From Terriglobia bacterium (GTDB lineage Bacteria > Acidobacteriota > Terriglobia > Bryobacterales > Bryobacteraceae), in assembly GCA_025363475.1 (NCBI GenBank), contig JANYDS010000085.1, positions 1-64,000 of the forward strand: 64,000 nt of DNA, given 5' to 3'. Positions 61,560 to 64,000 of the stretch are shown piece after piece. How positions within the stretch are numbered: the first letter of the stretch is position 1; every line of letters begins with the position of its first letter. A program made the translations under genes and the position numbers. The notes beneath the pieces are model-generated. The model was not told the origin of the DNA. It made no database searches and saw only the letters and a list, made by a program, of their open reading frames with translations.

Positions 61560-61838
61560 TTAAGCGGCTGCGTTCTGGTCGGGGTGTTGCCTGTCTTCGT
61601 GATACTCGACTTCTGCATCGAGCGCGCGGAGTGCTGCGGTGTGAGTCCGCATGCGCATTTCGAGCGGGCTGGCCCACTGCTGGAAGGCGGTGAGGAGCTT
61701 TGTTTCCACGCGTTCGAGGTCTTCGCGGATCTTGTCTGCGAGGGCTTCGAGGCCAGCGTGGGTGGGCAGGCGTTGAAGTTCGGTCTTTGTTGCGAATGTG
61801 GCGAGCAGCCATTCTTTGTCTTCGCTGGTGAGGCTCAT
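61560..61838 (-). CDS. hypothetical helical protein
   Basis: The 92-residue product starts MSLTSEDKEWLLATFATK and is almost entirely helical, with charged amphipathic segments (ALADKIREDLERVETKLLTA). It then has a LEMRMRTHTAALRALDAEVE block that I recall from short acidobacterial hypothetical proteins. No motif gives a function. It converges with the cupin gene across a terminator. Confidence 0.65.
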   Translation of the reverse strand: MSLTSEDKEWLLATFATKTELQRLPTHAGLEALADKIREDLERVETKLLTAFQQWASPLEMRMRTHTAALRALDAEVEYHEDRQHPDQNAAA

Positions 61839-62005
61839 GTGGTGGCTTTTGTCCTTTAGTTTACTCTGTTATTACCTGTCATTTTCTGGCGTTTGCCAGT
61901 TGCGGGCGATGTTGTCGCACCGTTCGCGCGACTTCTGGCGCGCGGAGGGCGTGGATTGAAACCTTGCGAAGGTTGGAAATCCGTCGTCTATAAGGCTTGG
62001 AAAGA

Positions 62006-63505
62006 ATGAGAATTGTTAAACCGTCCGCTGTCCTGCTGATTTTCGCGGTCGCACTGTGGGCCGCTGGTGTGCCTGCGATTGAAATATTTCTGCAGGCCGG
62101 TCAGCCCAGGCCAGTTGAGTCACAGGCTGCTTTGCGGGAACTGGGCGCAGCCTGGCGGAACGGCTATACATCTATGCTGGTGGATCTGGCACGTCAAATG
62201 ACCCCGCTGCCTTCCGTAGCTGATCTGCCGGATGCTGACGGAGGGGTAAGGTCAGAACGGGGTGGCAATAACCCTGACGGCGGCGAGGTTCGGCCGTCGA
62301 ACAAGGCACAGGAGAACGCACCCGGTTCAGCAGCACTAACTCCGGGGCAGCTCTCCCGCCAGCGAATCACGCAGTTCCTCGAAAAACAAACCAAACAAAA
62401 ATTTGGCGACGATCTGGGCAAGTGGCGAAGATGGTTTTGGTCGCAGCCCTATGACCCGCATCCTGACTACGCTGAGTTCAAAGCCCGCGTTTACTCGGTG
62501 ATCGATCCGCGCATGGCCTCCTTCTTTCCTCCGAAAGTAAAAGCGGAGATCCGGCTGGATGAGGTTGACTGGGGCGGGGTAACCGTGAACGGCATCCCGC
62601 CCCTGGTGTATCCGAAGACCATAGCGGCGCACGACGCCACCTACCTCAAAGACAGCAACATCATATTCGGCATCGCCGTCAATGGCGAAGCGCGCGCGTA
62701 TCCCAAACGGATTCTCGCCTGGCACGAAATGGCTCGTGACCGGATCGGTGGCGTGGAACTGACGGTGGTCTATTGCACGCTGTGCGGTACGGTGCTGCCT
62801 TACGAAAGCATCGTCGGTGGCAAGTTGCGTGTGCTGGGAACAAGCGGGCTCCTGTACCGGTCGAACAAACTGATGTTCGATGAAGAGACGAACAGCTTGT
62901 GGTCCACCCTTGAGGGCAAGCCGGTGGTGGGTGCGCTGACGGGGTCGGGCCTCGAACTACAGGTCCGGTCGTCAGTAACCACCACGTGGAAAGAATGGCG
63001 CGAGGCGCATCCGAACACCACAGTTTTGTCTCTCGATACGGGCTATAAGCGCGACTACAACGAAGGCGTGGCTTACCGTGACTATTTCTCGACAGACAAA
63101 ATCATGTTCGAGGTACCGGCGCTCGACACCAGACTGAAGAACAAAGCCGAGGTGCTGGTGGCACTGCTGGACAGCCCGGCTGGCGGCAAGAAGCAGGCGC
63201 TGGCAATTGCGGCAGACCTGTTGCGCAAGTACGCCGTGTATCCGCTGGCAGCGGCTGGAAAGTCGCTGGTAGTCGTGACAAGCGCCAGTGGAGCGAACCG
63301 GTTGTATGATGCGGGAACCGTCCGGTTCAGCGAACAGCCCCGCGGTAAACAAATCGCGGACGCCGGTGGACTGCAATGGACTGTGACGGAAGAAGCCCTG
63401 ACAGTAAACGACGGCAGTGGACGCAAGCTGCCGAGGGTACCGGCAAACCGTGCGTTCTGGTTCGGCTGGCAAGCCCAGTTCCCCAATACGATTCTCCTGA
63501 AGTGA
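62006..63505 (+). CDS. exported DUF3179 domain protein
   Basis: The 499-residue protein has an N-terminal hydrophobic signal or anchor (about 7-24). A polar low-complexity linker follows (residues 70-115, GGVRSERGGNNPDGGEVRPS). Then comes the DUF3179 domain (about 170-430) with NGEARAYPKRILAWHEM and VVYCTLCGTVLPYE, containing the family CTLC motif. ATG 62006 is chosen because GGAAAG lies just upstream; a TTG at 61997 would add three residues. DUF3179 has no assigned function. It stands alone between the small hypothetical gene and the window end. Confidence 0.88.
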   Translation: MRIVKPSAVLLIFAVALWAAGVPAIEIFLQAGQPRPVESQAALRELGAAWRNGYTSMLVDLARQMTPLPSVADLPDADGGVRSERGGNNPDGGEVRPSNKAQENAPGSAALTPGQLSRQRITQFLEKQTKQKFGDDLGKWRRWFWSQPYDPHPDYAEFKARVYSVIDPRMASFFPPKVKAEIRLDEVDWGGVTVNGIPPLVYPKTIAAHDATYLKDSNIIFGIAVNGEARAYPKRILAWHEMARDRIGGVELTVVYCTLCGTVLPYESIVGGKLRVLGTSGLLYRSNKLMFDEETNSLWSTLEGKPVVGALTGSGLELQVRSSVTTTWKEWREAHPNTTVLSLDTGYKRDYNEGVAYRDYFSTDKIMFEVPALDTRLKNKAEVLVALLDSPAGGKKQALAIAADLLRKYAVYPLAAAGKSLVVVTSASGANRLYDAGTVRFSEQPRGKQIADAGGLQWTVTEEALTVNDGSGRKLPRVPANRAFWFGWQAQFPNTILLK

Positions 63506-63589
63506 CGCGAACCAGAAGAGGAGGAAGCTGGCTGTCGCCGCGCCCCGGCGTTGGCTCCCCGTGCCCGGTCTGGGACACATTGCGTGCCA

Positions 63590-64000
63590 GTGCCACCGAA
63601 TCATGCAGCATGCGGGCAATCTGAACCAGATCCCCGCGCCGTCGGCGTCACCAGGGATGAGACACGGCGCAACTTCGAGGCCGCACTGTCTGCGCATTTT
63701 GGTGTGATGCGTGAAATCGGCGAATCCATCCCCGAACCCAACGGAGTCCACGCCATGTGGGACATCTACCAGTGGTACAGTCTGGGCCGCCACAATCCAA
63801 AAATGAACTCGGCCTTCTGGCGCGGCTTCCGTTTTCTCGATGCAGCCCTCAATCCCACAGCCGATTCCGCCTTGTGGACCAATCTCTTCAAAGTCAACGT
63901 CAACGGCTCGGTCATGGAAAATTGCCTCCAGGCAGACCGCGCCCGCCTTCAAAAGGCACAACAAGGCCTGCTGCGTCACGAAATTGACGTCCTCCAGCCT
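63590..64000 (+). CDS. hypothetical protein, continues beyond the window
   Basis: The frame is open from the 63590 GTG to the window edge. From about 63650 it has convincing coding character: TRRNFEAALSAHFGVMREIG, MWDIYQWYSLGRHNPKMNSA, ALWTNLFKVNVNGSVMENCL. The first 20 codons (PPNHAACG...) look less convincing, and an ATG in another frame at 63603 reads QHAGNLNQIPAPS, so the true start or a frameshift lies near 63600-63660. No family is recognised. Confidence 0.5.
   Translation, partial: MPPNHAACGQSEPDPRAVGVTRDETRRNFEAALSAHFGVMREIGESIPEPNGVHAMWDIYQWYSLGRHNPKMNSAFWRGFRFLDAALNPTADSALWTNLFKVNVNGSVMENCLQADRARLQKAQQGLLRHEIDVLQP

Overview
The window looks like a chromosomal segment from a high-GC Gram-negative bacterium, most likely an acidobacterium of the Solibacter/Bryobacter type. 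The evidence is the mix of families (DUF4331, DUF3108, DUF3179, DUF6788-like, lineage-type hypothetical proteins, CarD, cytochrome oxidase with two subunit III-like proteins) and the RND and O-antigen-type export genes that imply an outer membrane. The assignment is inference; no rRNA gene is present.

Layout. 0-3.75 kb: the end of an ATPase-like gene, cut off by an IS21-family element with intact istA and istB and an unusual upstream zinc-finger ORF. 3.9-5.9 kb: an exported NHL-repeat protein and a hypothetical protein. 6.0-10.5 kb: the conserved rpmH-rnpA-yidD-yidC-jag-mnmE block, followed by a NarL-type response regulator. 11.3-20.5 kb (minus): an MdtABC/OprM-like RND efflux operon with two different pumps; one has lost the second Asp of the TM4 proton relay. 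20.8-24.3 kb: an exported DUF4331-TPR-HEAT cluster. 24.2-28.5 kb (minus): a possible carD-ctaC-ctaD-ctaE-ctaE2-small membrane protein transcription unit. 29.07 kb: tRNA-Asp. 29.3-32.2 kb: an island of broken toxin-antitoxin and chaperone genes with a MITE. 32.3-36.6 kb: a tandem glycine riboswitch in front of gcvP, then a CoA-transferase. 36.6-37.7 kb: a large palindrome and a hemD-like pseudogene. 37.7-44.1 kb: an HD-GYP/GGDEF protein translationally coupled to a dipeptide-type ABC transporter. 44.1-46.7 kb (minus): gyrA. 47.1-50.2 kb: a decayed quinol-type nitric oxide reductase and other gene remnants. 50.25-61.06 kb (minus): a tightly overlapping polysaccharide locus (rmlA, rmlC-like, four glycosyltransferases, DUF3108, an export permease) followed by a spermidine-synthase-like membrane protein. 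61.1-64 kb: a cupin, a small hypothetical, a DUF3179 protein and an open gene at the window edge.

How the genes fit together. The core blocks are intact: ribosome/RNase P/membrane insertion/tRNA modification, gyrase, respiration and glycine cleavage. Lesions concentrate in accessory stretches. At least ten genes or fragments carry frameshifts, nonsense codons or truncations (ATPase fragment, J-domain protein, Sel1 fragment, higA, hicA, DUF433, DUF5615, hemD-like, norZ, CarboxypepD-like, DUF6788-like). Several can be explained by one visible event, such as a 13-bp tandem duplication in norZ or a MITE in the DUF5615 toxin. No CRISPR array or prophage was seen. The least explained structures are the IS21 accessory ORF with internal repeats, the 57-residue CxxC membrane protein ending the oxidase operon, and the exported DUF4331-TPR-HEAT trio.
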